From: Acidobacteriota bacterium | GTDB taxonomy: Bacteria > Acidobacteriota > Terriglobia > Acidiferrales > UBA7541 | Reading direction: 5' to 3' | NCBI GenBank assembly: GCA_013289825.1 | Contig: JABCZF010000007.1 | Span: 1 to 64,000 of the forward strand | DNA length: 64,000 nt | Shown here: piece by piece, positions 28,972 to 36,983 of the stretch | Layout of the letters: every line of letters begins with the position of its first letter | Numbering within the stretch: position 1 is the first letter of the stretch | Notes under the pieces: generated by a model | Seen by the model: the letters and a program-made list of their open reading frames with translations, nothing else | Told to the model about the DNA's origin: nothing | The model's database searches: none | Made by a program: the position numbers and the translations under genes

Positions 28972-30435
28972 ATGCGCATCCACCCACTCGACCTAGCCAT
29001 CGTCATAGCCTACCTCCTGGCCGTAACCGCGCTAGGCATGCGCTTCCGCCGCAGCAAAAAAGACGTCGCAAACAGCGACCGTGAATCCGTCTCCCTCGAC
29101 TATTTTCTCGGCGGCCGAACCGCCCCCTGGTGGGCGCTAGCTCTTTCCATCGTCGCCACAGAAACTTCCACGCTCACCATCATCGGCACCCCCGCCATCG
29201 CCTACGCCGGCAACATCACCTTCCTGCAACTCGTCTTCGGCTATCTAATCGGCCGGGTCCTGATCGTCCTCCTGCTCCTCCCGGGCTATTTTCGCGGCCA
29301 GTTTCTCACGGCCTACGCGCTCATCGAAAAACGCTTCGGCGAACGCATGCGCGCCGTCGCCGCTAGCACGTTCCTCATCACACGCGCCATCGCCGAAGGC
29401 GTCCGCGTCTCGGCCATCGCGCTGGTCGTCAGCGTCGTCCTCGGCACTTCCGAACGCCTCGCCGTGCTCATCGTCATCGCCCTCACCATCCTTTACACCT
29501 TCGAAGGCGGCATGACCGCCGTCATCTGGACTGACGTCGCCCAGCTCCTCCTGTACCTGTCAGGCAGCGCCGTCACATTTTGGGTCCTCCTCCACCGCAT
29601 CCCCGGCGGATGGACCGAAGTCACTCAAGTCGCCGCAGCCGCCGGCCACAAACTCCAAGTCTTCGATTTCTCTTTCGACCTCGCCACCAAATACACTTTC
29701 TGGTCCGGCCTGATCGGCGGCGCCTTCCTCACCATGGCCACCCACGGTACCGACCAAACCATCGTGCAAAGACTTCTAGCCGCTCGCAACGAAAAAGACA
29801 GCCGCCGCGCTCTCCTCGCCAGCGGGGTCATCGTCCTGATCCAATTCACAGTTTTTCTTCTAATCGGCGTCCTGCTCTTCGTCTTTGCACAGCAAGCGCC
29901 CCTTCTCGCCCCGGGTGAGCGCACCGACCGCATCCTCCCGCTCTTCCTCGTCCGCGAAATGCCGCAAGGTCTCGCCGGCCTTCTCCTCGCCTCCATCATC
30001 GCCGTCGCGATGTCCAACGCCAGCGGCTCCCTCAACTCCCTGGCTGCCTCGAGCGTCCTCGATTTCGCGAAACTTCGCGGCCGCTCGACCGACCCTGTCC
30101 CATTCCTCCGCCTCGCACGCCGCATGACTCTAGTCTGGGGTCTTATCCTCATGGCTTTCGGCTTCGTCAAATGGGGTCCGCTACTCGAAGCCGGCCTCAC
30201 GGTCGTCTCTCTTCCTTTCGGCAGCCTTCTCGGCCTTTTTCTTCTCGGCACATTCAACCGCAAAGCTACCGCCACCGGCGCACTAGTAGGCATGTTCGCC
30301 GGCTTGGCCACAATTCTCTGTATCTGGCAATACACGGCGGTCGCGTTCACGTGGTACTTCTTAATCGGCTCAGCAGTTACATTCTTGGTAGGCAGCCTCG
30401 TGAGCAAATTCCATGCAAATCAACCCGCGGCGTAA
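28972..30435 (+). CDS. Sodium:solute symporter (SSS family)
   Basis: 487 aa with about 13 hydrophobic segments. SSS hallmarks: LDYFLGGRTAPWWALALSIV at the first helices, ETSTLTIIGTPAIAYAGNIT, and the central GGAFLTMATHGTDQTIVQRL plus SNASGSLNSLAASSVLDFAK near residue 350, where Na2-site serines usually lie. The family imports sugars, sialic acid, amino sugars or amino acids with Na+. Head-to-head placement with the BadF amino-sugar kinase points to an amino-sugar substrate, though this is inferred. Strong C-ending codon use. Confidence 0.88.
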   Translation: MRIHPLDLAIVIAYLLAVTALGMRFRRSKKDVANSDRESVSLDYFLGGRTAPWWALALSIVATETSTLTIIGTPAIAYAGNITFLQLVFGYLIGRVLIVLLLLPGYFRGQFLTAYALIEKRFGERMRAVAASTFLITRAIAEGVRVSAIALVVSVVLGTSERLAVLIVIALTILYTFEGGMTAVIWTDVAQLLLYLSGSAVTFWVLLHRIPGGWTEVTQVAAAAGHKLQVFDFSFDLATKYTFWSGLIGGAFLTMATHGTDQTIVQRLLAARNEKDSRRALLASGVIVLIQFTVFLLIGVLLFVFAQQAPLLAPGERTDRILPLFLVREMPQGLAGLLLASIIAVAMSNASGSLNSLAASSVLDFAKLRGRSTDPVPFLRLARRMTLVWGLILMAFGFVKWGPLLEAGLTVVSLPFGSLLGLFLLGTFNRKATATGALVGMFAGLATILCIWQYTAVAFTWYFLIGSAVTFLVGSLVSKFHANQPAA

Positions 30436-30639
30436 TGTGATGGCACTTCAAGCGGCGCGGTCTATCGTGACTATGGCCGCAAATGTGGCCTGGGCGAAAC
30501 AATCGGTGGCCAGCGGTATGAAATCGCGCCCAACGGTCGCGAATGGGCCACGACCGCGACGGTCGTCCACCGCCACAAACAAATTGTGCTGCGCGGTCGC
30601 CAATCGGCAATCGCCTGTTACTATGTCCGGCACTGACTC
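30436..30639. other. Spacer with a start-less open frame
   Basis: About 200 bases between the symporter and the APC permease. One + frame is open for roughly 67 codons (AVYRDYGRKCGLGETIGGQR, then YEIAPNGREWATTATVV) and ends before the APC start, but it has no ATG, GTG or TTG. It could be a gene fragment. No terminator is seen. Confidence 0.3.
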
Positions 30640-32064
30640 ATGATTCAAGACGCAAAACGTCTCGAACTCGTCCGCGGCCTAGGCGCCTGGGCCTCCGGCG
30701 CCATTGTCGTCGGCACCATGATCGGCACCGGCATCTTCCTCAAGCCCGCCGAAATGGCCAGCGAAGGTCGCACCGTTTCGGTCGTGTTCGCCGCTTGGAT
30801 CGTCGGCGCCATCCTGTCCCTCTTCGGCGCGCTGTCCTTCGCCGAGCTAGGCGCCGCCATTCCCGAAGCCGGTGGCGAATACGCTTACCTGCGCCGCGGC
30901 TTCGGCCCCGCCTGGGGTTTTCTTTTTGGCTGGACGCATTCCATCGTAGGCCGCCCCAGCTCGCTCGCCTCCATCGCCGCAGGTCTGATGCGCTTCCTCA
31001 GCTTCCTGGTCCCCGCCGTCGCCGCCCCTATCTTCACCGTTCACATCGCCATCCCCGGCATGACCGGCTGGATCAAGCCCTACGATTTCGTCTTCACCTG
31101 GGCACAACCGCTGGCCGTTTTCTGGCTAGTGCTCATGACCGGCGTCAACTATCTCGGCGTGCGTCTGGGCGGCGCCGTCCAGGTTTTTCTAACCGCCATA
31201 AAGATAATCTCAGTCGTGATTGTAATTGGCGTAGCGTTTTTCGCCCCCGCCGCCGCGCCCCACGCCCCCGATCCACTGTGGCCCTCCACACTGAATGGCG
31301 GCGTCCTCAGCGCATTCCTGGCCGCGCTAGCCGCCGCGCTGTGGGCCTACGACGGCTGGGAAGATTTAAATCTAGTCGGCTCTGAAGTCGAAAATCCCCA
31401 GCGCAATTTCCCTCGTGCTCTGGTTGGCGGAGTCGCACTGGTGGCGTTAATCTATCTCCTATTCAGCGCCGCCTGCCTAAAAGTTCTCCCTTTTGACGTA
31501 GTCGCCGCCTCCCCCCACATCGCCTCCGACGTAGTCCAGCACGTCGCCGGCCCCATCGCTGGCGCGTGGATCACGGTTGCTATGGTCATCAGCGCACTCG
31601 GTTCGATGAACTCCTCGGTCCTCAGCGGCGCTCGCCCGACCTACGCCATGGCTCGCGACGGCATCTTTTTCAAAATCGCCGACGGCGTTCACCCAAAATA
31701 TCGCACACCAGCCCGCGCCCTTATTTTTCAAGGAGTCCTCACCAGCCTGATGGCCCTCACAGGCACCTTCGAAGAACTCACCAATCTCTTCATCTTCGCC
31801 GGCTGGATTTTCTACGGCCTGGCAGTAGTCGCGCTGTTCCGCCTGCGCTCGAAAGAACCCAACATGCCCCGCCCCTACCGCTGCTGGGGCTACCCCTGGG
31901 TCCCCGGCCTTTTCGTAGCCGGCGCGCTTGCTCTCACCTTCAACATCTGGCTCGACCGCCCCGGCCGTTCCTCCCTCGGCCTGCTCCTAATGTTCGCCGG
32001 CCTCCCCTTCTACCGCTATTGGAGCAAGCGGGCTTCTGAGACCAATGCTACTCCGCAGAAATAA
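30640..32064 (+). CDS. APC family amino acid permease
   Basis: 474 aa with 12 predicted transmembrane helices of the LAT/APC type. The first helix carries VGTMIGTGIFLKPAEMASEG, with the unwound GxG substrate-binding motif, followed by GALSFAELGAAIPEAGGEYA. Helix 6 has ALWAYDGWEDLNLVGSEVEN, also typical of this family (L-type transporters, SteT). Substrates are amino acids, probably exchanged; specificity is unknown. Convergent with the PepSY gene, with two bases between stops. Confidence 0.9.
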   Translation: MIQDAKRLELVRGLGAWASGAIVVGTMIGTGIFLKPAEMASEGRTVSVVFAAWIVGAILSLFGALSFAELGAAIPEAGGEYAYLRRGFGPAWGFLFGWTHSIVGRPSSLASIAAGLMRFLSFLVPAVAAPIFTVHIAIPGMTGWIKPYDFVFTWAQPLAVFWLVLMTGVNYLGVRLGGAVQVFLTAIKIISVVIVIGVAFFAPAAAPHAPDPLWPSTLNGGVLSAFLAALAAALWAYDGWEDLNLVGSEVENPQRNFPRALVGGVALVALIYLLFSAACLKVLPFDVVAASPHIASDVVQHVAGPIAGAWITVAMVISALGSMNSSVLSGARPTYAMARDGIFFKIADGVHPKYRTPARALIFQGVLTSLMALTGTFEELTNLFIFAGWIFYGLAVVALFRLRSKEPNMPRPYRCWGYPWVPGLFVAGALALTFNIWLDRPGRSSLGLLLMFAGLPFYRYWSKRASETNATPQK

Positions 32065-32066
32065 AA

Positions 32067-33161
32067 TCAACCTGTCGGTATGGGTTCAACACGGCCCGTT
32101 CTTTCGGCGCACCTGCGTTTCCACCACAAATACGGTCCGGTAATCGTCTGAACGACCAACAACATGGACATAAGACACGCCAGCACTCGGCTCGGATAAC
32201 CCCAAATATCGCCGCTATGAAGATCGCGATTCGCTCTCTCAATCTTGCGCGCTACAGGTGCTGTTCGCGAGTTCCACACAGCAAGAAGCTTTCCGGAAAA
32301 CTGGTCGATCCACACAATGCTCGCGCCATTCGACGAGTGATCTTCAGGGAATCGCATCTTAACCAGGTACGAAGACGTCTTCTCCTGAGGCATCACGATC
32401 CACAGGGGAACCGCGGCAGGCAGGAAATCTCTCGCGATTCTAAGCGCACTATCCGCCGAGATCGGAGTCGCGCCCGGCCGAGGGTTCGCAGGAGGGTCTC
32501 CTGGCAATTGTTTGCTGCCGGTAAGTTTATAAGTGGCCGGAACGGACACACTTTCAAAAGCCATGTACGCTCCAGTCACGCCGAAAACAAGAAGAAAGAG
32601 TGATGAAAAGAAGCCGGCCGAACTATGAAGATCGAAGCACAATCTGCGCGCCGGACCTTCGAATCCAATCTTGATTCGCTTCAGCGGCCACCAGAGATAA
32701 AGTCCGCTAATGACCGAAGACAGCAAAATAATAGCCGTCCAACCCATCACGGCGCCACTCGCCTCGTGTAGTTGATGCGCAACCACCACGAATCTCACAA
32801 CGCTGAGGCTTCCGAGCACCCTTCCGCTGTACTCATCGACGAATACTTGCCGTGGCAGTCGGCCCGGCGCAACAAGGGTAACAACGCAGGAATTGTCAGG
32901 CTTCGTTGGAAGAACATATATTCCGACGCGCTCATCGGGCCGCGTCACCGCTGCCACACGGGCAGCCAAAGTCGTTAGCGGCAATACCTGACCCAACGGA
33001 ACGACGTGAAAAAGAGAAGGATGGAGCCGGCTGTCAATCTCCGACTCAAACGCCATGATAGATCCGGTTACGCCCAGAATTAGGAGCAAAGCAGCTGCGA
33101 TCAATCCGCCGACAAGATGAATCTTGAACGCCAGCGAGCGCCATCCCCAAGGACTTTTCAT
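32067..33161 (-). CDS. PepSY-associated transmembrane protein
   Basis: 364 aa with the PepSY_TM layout: an N-terminal helix after FKIHLVGGLIAAALLLILG, a periplasmic PepSY-like domain, HQLHEASGAVMGWTAIILLS, then LHSSAGFFSSLFLLVFGVTG, another periplasmic region and a last helix SMLLVVQTITGPYLWWKRR. Conserved histidines lie near helix ends (IHLVGG, AHQLHE, DLHSSAG), as in the PiuB/FecR-linked iron-regulated or flavin-reducing members. It follows the HAAS-type gene by 23 bases on the same strand, so it probably belongs to the PadR-controlled unit. Confidence 0.85.
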   Translation of the reverse strand: MKSPWGWRSLAFKIHLVGGLIAAALLLILGVTGSIMAFESEIDSRLHPSLFHVVPLGQVLPLTTLAARVAAVTRPDERVGIYVLPTKPDNSCVVTLVAPGRLPRQVFVDEYSGRVLGSLSVVRFVVVAHQLHEASGAVMGWTAIILLSSVISGLYLWWPLKRIKIGFEGPARRLCFDLHSSAGFFSSLFLLVFGVTGAYMAFESVSVPATYKLTGSKQLPGDPPANPRPGATPISADSALRIARDFLPAAVPLWIVMPQEKTSSYLVKMRFPEDHSSNGASIVWIDQFSGKLLAVWNSRTAPVARKIERANRDLHSGDIWGYPSRVLACLMSMLLVVQTITGPYLWWKRRCAERTGRVEPIPTG

Positions 33162-33184
33162 GGCAAGGAATTCCGACTATGAAC

Positions 33185-33886
33185 CTAAGCTGAGGGCGAA
33201 GTCGCCCGACGCGAAGAAAAGACTTGCGTTGGCAGGCCACCGCCTAAAAGAGCTATTCCCGGCAGCAACACCCACGCAATTAGGCCCATAAACAAACCGC
33301 TGACGGTAACGTTGTGTGCGACGTGATCGTCAAGGACCAACGCCACGGGAAACACCACGATGAAAAAAGCTAAATGCGGCAGTACGGGAAAGAGGATCGA
33401 CAGAAGCATGGCGCCTTGCGAGCCGCCCGCCCGCCACGCCAAGTATGCTGCCAGGGCCCCGATCGGAACCAACAACAGCAGCCACGGAACGTAAATCACG
33501 GCCACCGGAGCGCTCATCTGCGAGCCGTGAGCACTCACGATCAGAGGCTTGATACCGAACCGAATACCGATGAACTCATTGACCATCAGCAGCATCACCG
33601 AAAGAAATAGCGCCACGAAGCCGGGCAACCACCATTGCCTGACTCGATTTGTCATGATGTTCTCCTTACTCCGTGCTACCTGAATTCTCCGCCGAAGAGA
33701 TTGCCAATTCTTGACTTGCGAAAGAGCACGCTCGACTGCAGCTTCTTCCGGGAGGCCTTGCCGGCGTAACTGCTCGAAAGTCTCTTCAAGATGGTCGGCG
33801 AGCTCTGCGGCAACCTCGCTCCGCTCCCTCGGTTCAAGAGAAATACCAATTAGCCGTTCGCGTACGAACTCGTCCCAATCAGGCAT
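33185..33886 (-). CDS. Membrane protein with N-terminal HAAS/permease-prefix domain
   Basis: 233 aa. The first 70 residues (LEPRERSEVAAELADHLEET, then LPEEAAVERALSQVKNW) match the helical HAAS/permease-prefix domain that in Acidobacteria precedes MacB-like duplicated permeases or follows PadR genes. Four hydrophobic segments complete the protein, but no MacB/FtsX permease domain is present. The start overlaps the PadR stop by eight bases. In this arrangement PadR controls its partner; the role of this short version is unknown. Confidence 0.75.
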   Translation of the reverse strand: MPDWDEFVRERLIGISLEPRERSEVAAELADHLEETFEQLRRQGLPEEAAVERALSQVKNWQSLRRRIQVARSKENIMTNRVRQWWLPGFVALFLSVMLLMVNEFIGIRFGIKPLIVSAHGSQMSAPVAVIYVPWLLLLVPIGALAAYLAWRAGGSQGAMLLSILFPVLPHLAFFIVVFPVALVLDDHVAHNVTVSGLFMGLIAWVLLPGIALLGGGLPTQVFSSRRATSPSA

Positions 33887-34211
33887 GCTTCACCTTAGTG
33901 AGCCGCCGCAAGGCGCGGAAGAGCTCGTCCCATTCCTTGCGGATTGGCGACAGCTTTTTCTTTCCCTGAGGAGTGAGGCGGTAACATCGCCGGCTCCGGC
34001 CCGTGCCGCTGGTTTCCCAAGCCCCGCGCACCCATCCGCGCTTCTCCAAGCGGTACAGCAATGGGTAGAGGGAGGCGAGAGTAAATCGCAATGCACCCTG
34101 TGTTTGCTGCTCGATGCGCCGCGCCATCTCATACCCATGCAGCGGCCGGTCTTCCAGCACGCTCAACACCGCCAATTCCGCCGTTCCGCGTTTAATCCCT
34201 GGCGCAATCAT
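33879..34211 (-). CDS. PadR family transcriptional regulator
   Basis: 110 aa winged-helix repressor: GTAELAVLSVLEDRPLHGYE, ASLYPLLYRLEKRGWVRGAW (recognition helix and wing) and CYRLTPQGKKKLS. The short C-terminal helix is of the PadR-s2 type. Autoregulation is likely, because a 25-base palindrome sits immediately upstream and overlaps the ribosome site. It is translationally coupled to the HAAS gene (eight-base overlap) and is the first gene of a PadR-HAAS-PepSY unit. Confidence 0.9.
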   Translation of the reverse strand: MIAPGIKRGTAELAVLSVLEDRPLHGYEMARRIEQQTQGALRFTLASLYPLLYRLEKRGWVRGAWETSGTGRSRRCYRLTPQGKKKLSPIRKEWDELFRALRRLTKVKHA

Positions 34212-34219
34212 GGAGTCTC

Positions 34220-34244
34220 CTATATATAGGAATCCTATATATAG
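34220..34244. promoter_or_regulatory. Palindromic operator at the padR start
   Basis: Arms CTATATATAGGA and TCCTATATATAG are perfect 12-base inverted repeats around one central A. The inner arm ends eight bases before the ATG of padR (34211) and overlaps its AGGAG ribosome site. The TATATA segments may also serve as the -10 box. This fits an autorepressor operator. Confidence 0.75.
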
Positions 34245-34331
34245 AAAGCAGCGTTGTCAACTGTACCGAAGAACAGCTGGAAGTAAAGGAAACCTATAGG
34301 GGCGGGGCTTGTCCCGCCCGCGCAACTGTGC

Positions 34332-35291
34332 CTAGGCCGAAGCGGCGCGCAAGGAAGATGGAAACGTGGTTACAGCTGTGGCGCTGATGGGCACCGCGAC
34401 ACTTTCTGCTTCCGGACTGACCGCAACTTCTGGATGCAGAATTTTTGCAAGCGCTTCGATGCCAGTGATCAGTCTTGGTCCGGGCCGCGAAAAATAACCG
34501 CTGGCATCCAGCGCGTACACGCGAGAATTACTCACGGCAGGCATCGCGCTCCACTCTTCCGGAAACGACATCCCGCAGTACTCGTCGCGCGCTTGCTGCG
34601 CACTGTAGCCGCACTGCGCGATCAAAAGAATTTCTGGAGCCGCATCGATCACATCTTCGGCGGTGACCCGGAAAGAAGGCGTGCGCTTTCGGCCCAGCGC
34701 ATCTTTTCCGCCCGCAACCTCGATCATTTCTGGCACCCAATGCCCTGCCACATAGAACGGCTGCAGCCATTCCAGAACCGCCACCCGCGGCCGGTGCTCA
34801 ATGCCCTCGACTTGGGACTCGAGTTCGCCGAGCCTTGTTCCGATTTTCTTCAGCAGAGCTTCCGCTTCATGCCCGCGGCGAGTCTCTTCCCCAACCCACA
34901 AAATGTCGCGCCACACATCGCCAAGATCCTGCGGATTCAGGCACAGAACTTCCGGCGGCTCAAGGAAACGCGCCAGTGTTGTCGGAAGATCGTCCGGCGA
35001 AGCAGCGCAAACATGGCACAGATCTTGGGTAATAATCAGGTCTGGCGCCAATTCCGCCAGTGTCTCGGCATCCACCGAATACAGGCTCTCGCCGCGCGAG
35101 ACATATTCGCCGACGAGCCGGTCGATTTCCGCAGGAGACGCGTCGTGAGGCAGCCGCGAATGAATCACCACTTGCTTCGTGCGCGCTTGGGCAGGAAAGT
35201 CGCACTCGTGGCTCACGCCAACAACTTCCTTGTCGAAGCCGAGAGCGAACAAGATTTCCGTGGCGGACGGCAAAAGAGAGACAATGCGCAT
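34332..35291 (-). CDS. BtuF-like substrate-binding protein (cobalamin/metal chelate)
   Basis: 319 aa TroA/BtuF-type binding protein: RIVSLLPSATEILFALGFDK at the N-terminus, VGVSHECDFP, ELAPDLIITQDLCHVCAASP, RVAVLEWLQPFYVAGHWVPE and a final domain ending GIEALAKILHP. There is no signal peptide or lipobox, so this protein is predicted to stay cytoplasmic or to use a non-classical route. That is common for the cobalamin-binding-protein branch of this family. No BtuCD genes are nearby and no cobalamin riboswitch core was found upstream. Confidence 0.8.
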   Translation of the reverse strand: MRIVSLLPSATEILFALGFDKEVVGVSHECDFPAQARTKQVVIHSRLPHDASPAEIDRLVGEYVSRGESLYSVDAETLAELAPDLIITQDLCHVCAASPDDLPTTLARFLEPPEVLCLNPQDLGDVWRDILWVGEETRRGHEAEALLKKIGTRLGELESQVEGIEHRPRVAVLEWLQPFYVAGHWVPEMIEVAGGKDALGRKRTPSFRVTAEDVIDAAPEILLIAQCGYSAQQARDEYCGMSFPEEWSAMPAVSNSRVYALDASGYFSRPGPRLITGIEALAKILHPEVAVSPEAESVAVPISATAVTTFPSSLRAASA

Positions 35292-35602
35292 AGTGAGCCG
35301 ATCCTAGGAGAACCCCGGCTCCGAGCGGCTAGCGCCGCGCGGGCCTTCTTCGGTTCTCCTTTTTTTTGCCCATTCAACAAAGAACTTGTGGAATTCGTCT
35401 GGTGTCGAGATTCCCTTATGAACGAGCAATGTATTCATGGCCTAGACTGTAGCCTTGCAGGTCTGGTCCCGAGAAGCCAGTCGTATGGGCTTTTCGTATG
35501 ACAAGGTTTGCTCCTGCGCCAACATCCACGGATCCCGTGCGGGCTCATAGTACCGCCGCTTACGGTTAACTAGCAACGTTGTTGTGGTCCGGGGCTGGTT
35601 TC
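35292..35602. other. Intergenic region with a long hairpin and T-run
   Basis: This 311-base gap separates two minus-strand genes. AGGAGAACC near 35306 and GGTTCTCCT near 35351 can pair, and eight T follow on the + strand, which looks like a + terminator with no + gene before it. On the minus strand the same hairpin would sit in the leader of the BtuF-like gene. No open frame is convincing. Confidence 0.35.
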
Positions 35603-36853
35603 CTATTTGTACAGAAAATACTTTCGCCGCGTTTGATCGAAATTCGCAAGGTCCGTGGACCAACTGGCGACGATCTGCTCGGGAGGAACACCTGCTTGCA
35701 GTTGTCGGATAGTTGCTGAGTTTCCAATCAGGAAAAGCAATTTCCCCGGATCAAATTTCGCCGGATACAGTTTTTGCAAGACGACGGCGATCTCCAACCC
35801 CGTGCGCACGGAACGTACGGCAGCCCGGTCCGTGATGCGAATGCCCACGCCTCCGCAACGCTGACCCGCATAAAGCCCGGAGACTGGAATGAACGGCTGA
35901 TCGGCGAAACGCAAGCCCGGCTGATGGAGCGCATTCAACTTGTCCGCGACGGCCATTCCATCCATCCATGGCGCGCCGAACTCCTCGAACGGCGTCTCCG
36001 TTCCGCGCCCAACCGACACGCCCGCGTTCTGCAGAGTCTCAATGCCGGGATAAACAACCGATCCCTTCACGGTGCGAAGGTTGGGCGACGGAGGTACCCA
36101 GCGAATCCCCGTGCTCTCGAAAAAATAGTTGCGATGCCAGTTTTTCATGGCCACGACGTGCAAGTCGCACCCAATGTGATTCTCCGTATTGAAGAATTGC
36201 GCGAGTTCGCCGATGGTCAGCCCGTATCGAATGGGCAAAGGAAAGTAGCCGACGATGTTGGTTTTGTCGGAATCAAGTATCGGTCCTTCAATGACATCGC
36301 CGCCGAGCAGATTTGGCCGGTCCAGCACGTAGAAGGCAATGTTGTGCTTGGCGGCCTCTTCCATGCAGTACGCCATCGTGGCCGTATAGGTATAAAAGCG
36401 GACGCCGGCGTCTTGCACATCGAAAACGAGCGTGTCGATGCCCGCAAGCATTTCGTCCGTGGGCCGCAGCGACTCGCCGTACAAGCTGTAAGTGGGCAGC
36501 CCCGTCGTCGGATCTTTCGAAGACGCAAATTTCTCGTCGGCGCGCCCCGCGATCCCATGCTCCGGACTGAAGAGCGCCACAAGCTGGAGTCCCGGTGCGT
36601 GAAAGAATAGCTCGATCGTCGAGCGGCCCAGGGCATCGAGTCCCGTGTGATTGGTGATTAAGCCGACATGCTTGCCGCGAAGCGGCGCAAATTTCTCCGC
36701 TTCAAGAATGTCGATCCCTGTTTGCACGCGCCCAGGGCGTCCCGATTTTTTCACTGTGGCTTGCGAGGAATTACAGAGGGCCAGAAGCACAAGAAGGCCT
36801 GCCAAAACCCGGAACTTTTTCCTGATTCCGCGATCCCCATGACGTTGGCTCAA
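35603..36853 (-). CDS. Exo-beta-N-acetylmuramidase NamZ (DUF1343), exported
   Basis: 416 aa. A signal peptide (KFRVLAGLLVLLALCNSSQA) is followed by the DUF1343/NamZ domain: GKHVGLITNHTGLDALGRST, LVALFSPEHGIAGRADEKFA, TDEMLAGIDTLVFDVQDAGV, RFYTYTATMAYCMEEAA, DRPNLLGGD and GVGIRITDRAAVRSVRTGLE. Bacillus subtilis NamZ (YbbC) removes terminal MurNAc from peptidoglycan fragments and works with NagZ. Here it lies head to head with a NagZ-type fusion, 73 bases between the frames, which strongly supports that function. It acts outside the cytoplasmic membrane. Confidence 0.92.
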   Translation of the reverse strand: MSQRHGDRGIRKKFRVLAGLLVLLALCNSSQATVKKSGRPGRVQTGIDILEAEKFAPLRGKHVGLITNHTGLDALGRSTIELFFHAPGLQLVALFSPEHGIAGRADEKFASSKDPTTGLPTYSLYGESLRPTDEMLAGIDTLVFDVQDAGVRFYTYTATMAYCMEEAAKHNIAFYVLDRPNLLGGDVIEGPILDSDKTNIVGYFPLPIRYGLTIGELAQFFNTENHIGCDLHVVAMKNWHRNYFFESTGIRWVPPSPNLRTVKGSVVYPGIETLQNAGVSVGRGTETPFEEFGAPWMDGMAVADKLNALHQPGLRFADQPFIPVSGLYAGQRCGGVGIRITDRAAVRSVRTGLEIAVVLQKLYPAKFDPGKLLFLIGNSATIRQLQAGVPPEQIVASWSTDLANFDQTRRKYFLYK

Positions 36854-36983
36854 AGCATTCCCTCCGGTCCTGCGTCACCAATGATATTCTGGAACGCTTC
36901 GTTCGGGGCTGCGTTGTGAGCCTGAAGTGCGTGTGTTATATACAGGCGCAGGATCCGGGCAGGAGCCGGGAGACACACACCTG

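Noticed and set aside
34220..34244. Insertion-sequence terminal repeat
   Set aside because: The palindrome is short, single and placed exactly at a PadR start; an operator explains it better.
35292..35602. Cobalamin riboswitch before the BtuF-like gene
   Set aside because: I looked for the B12-box and core; neither is recognisable.
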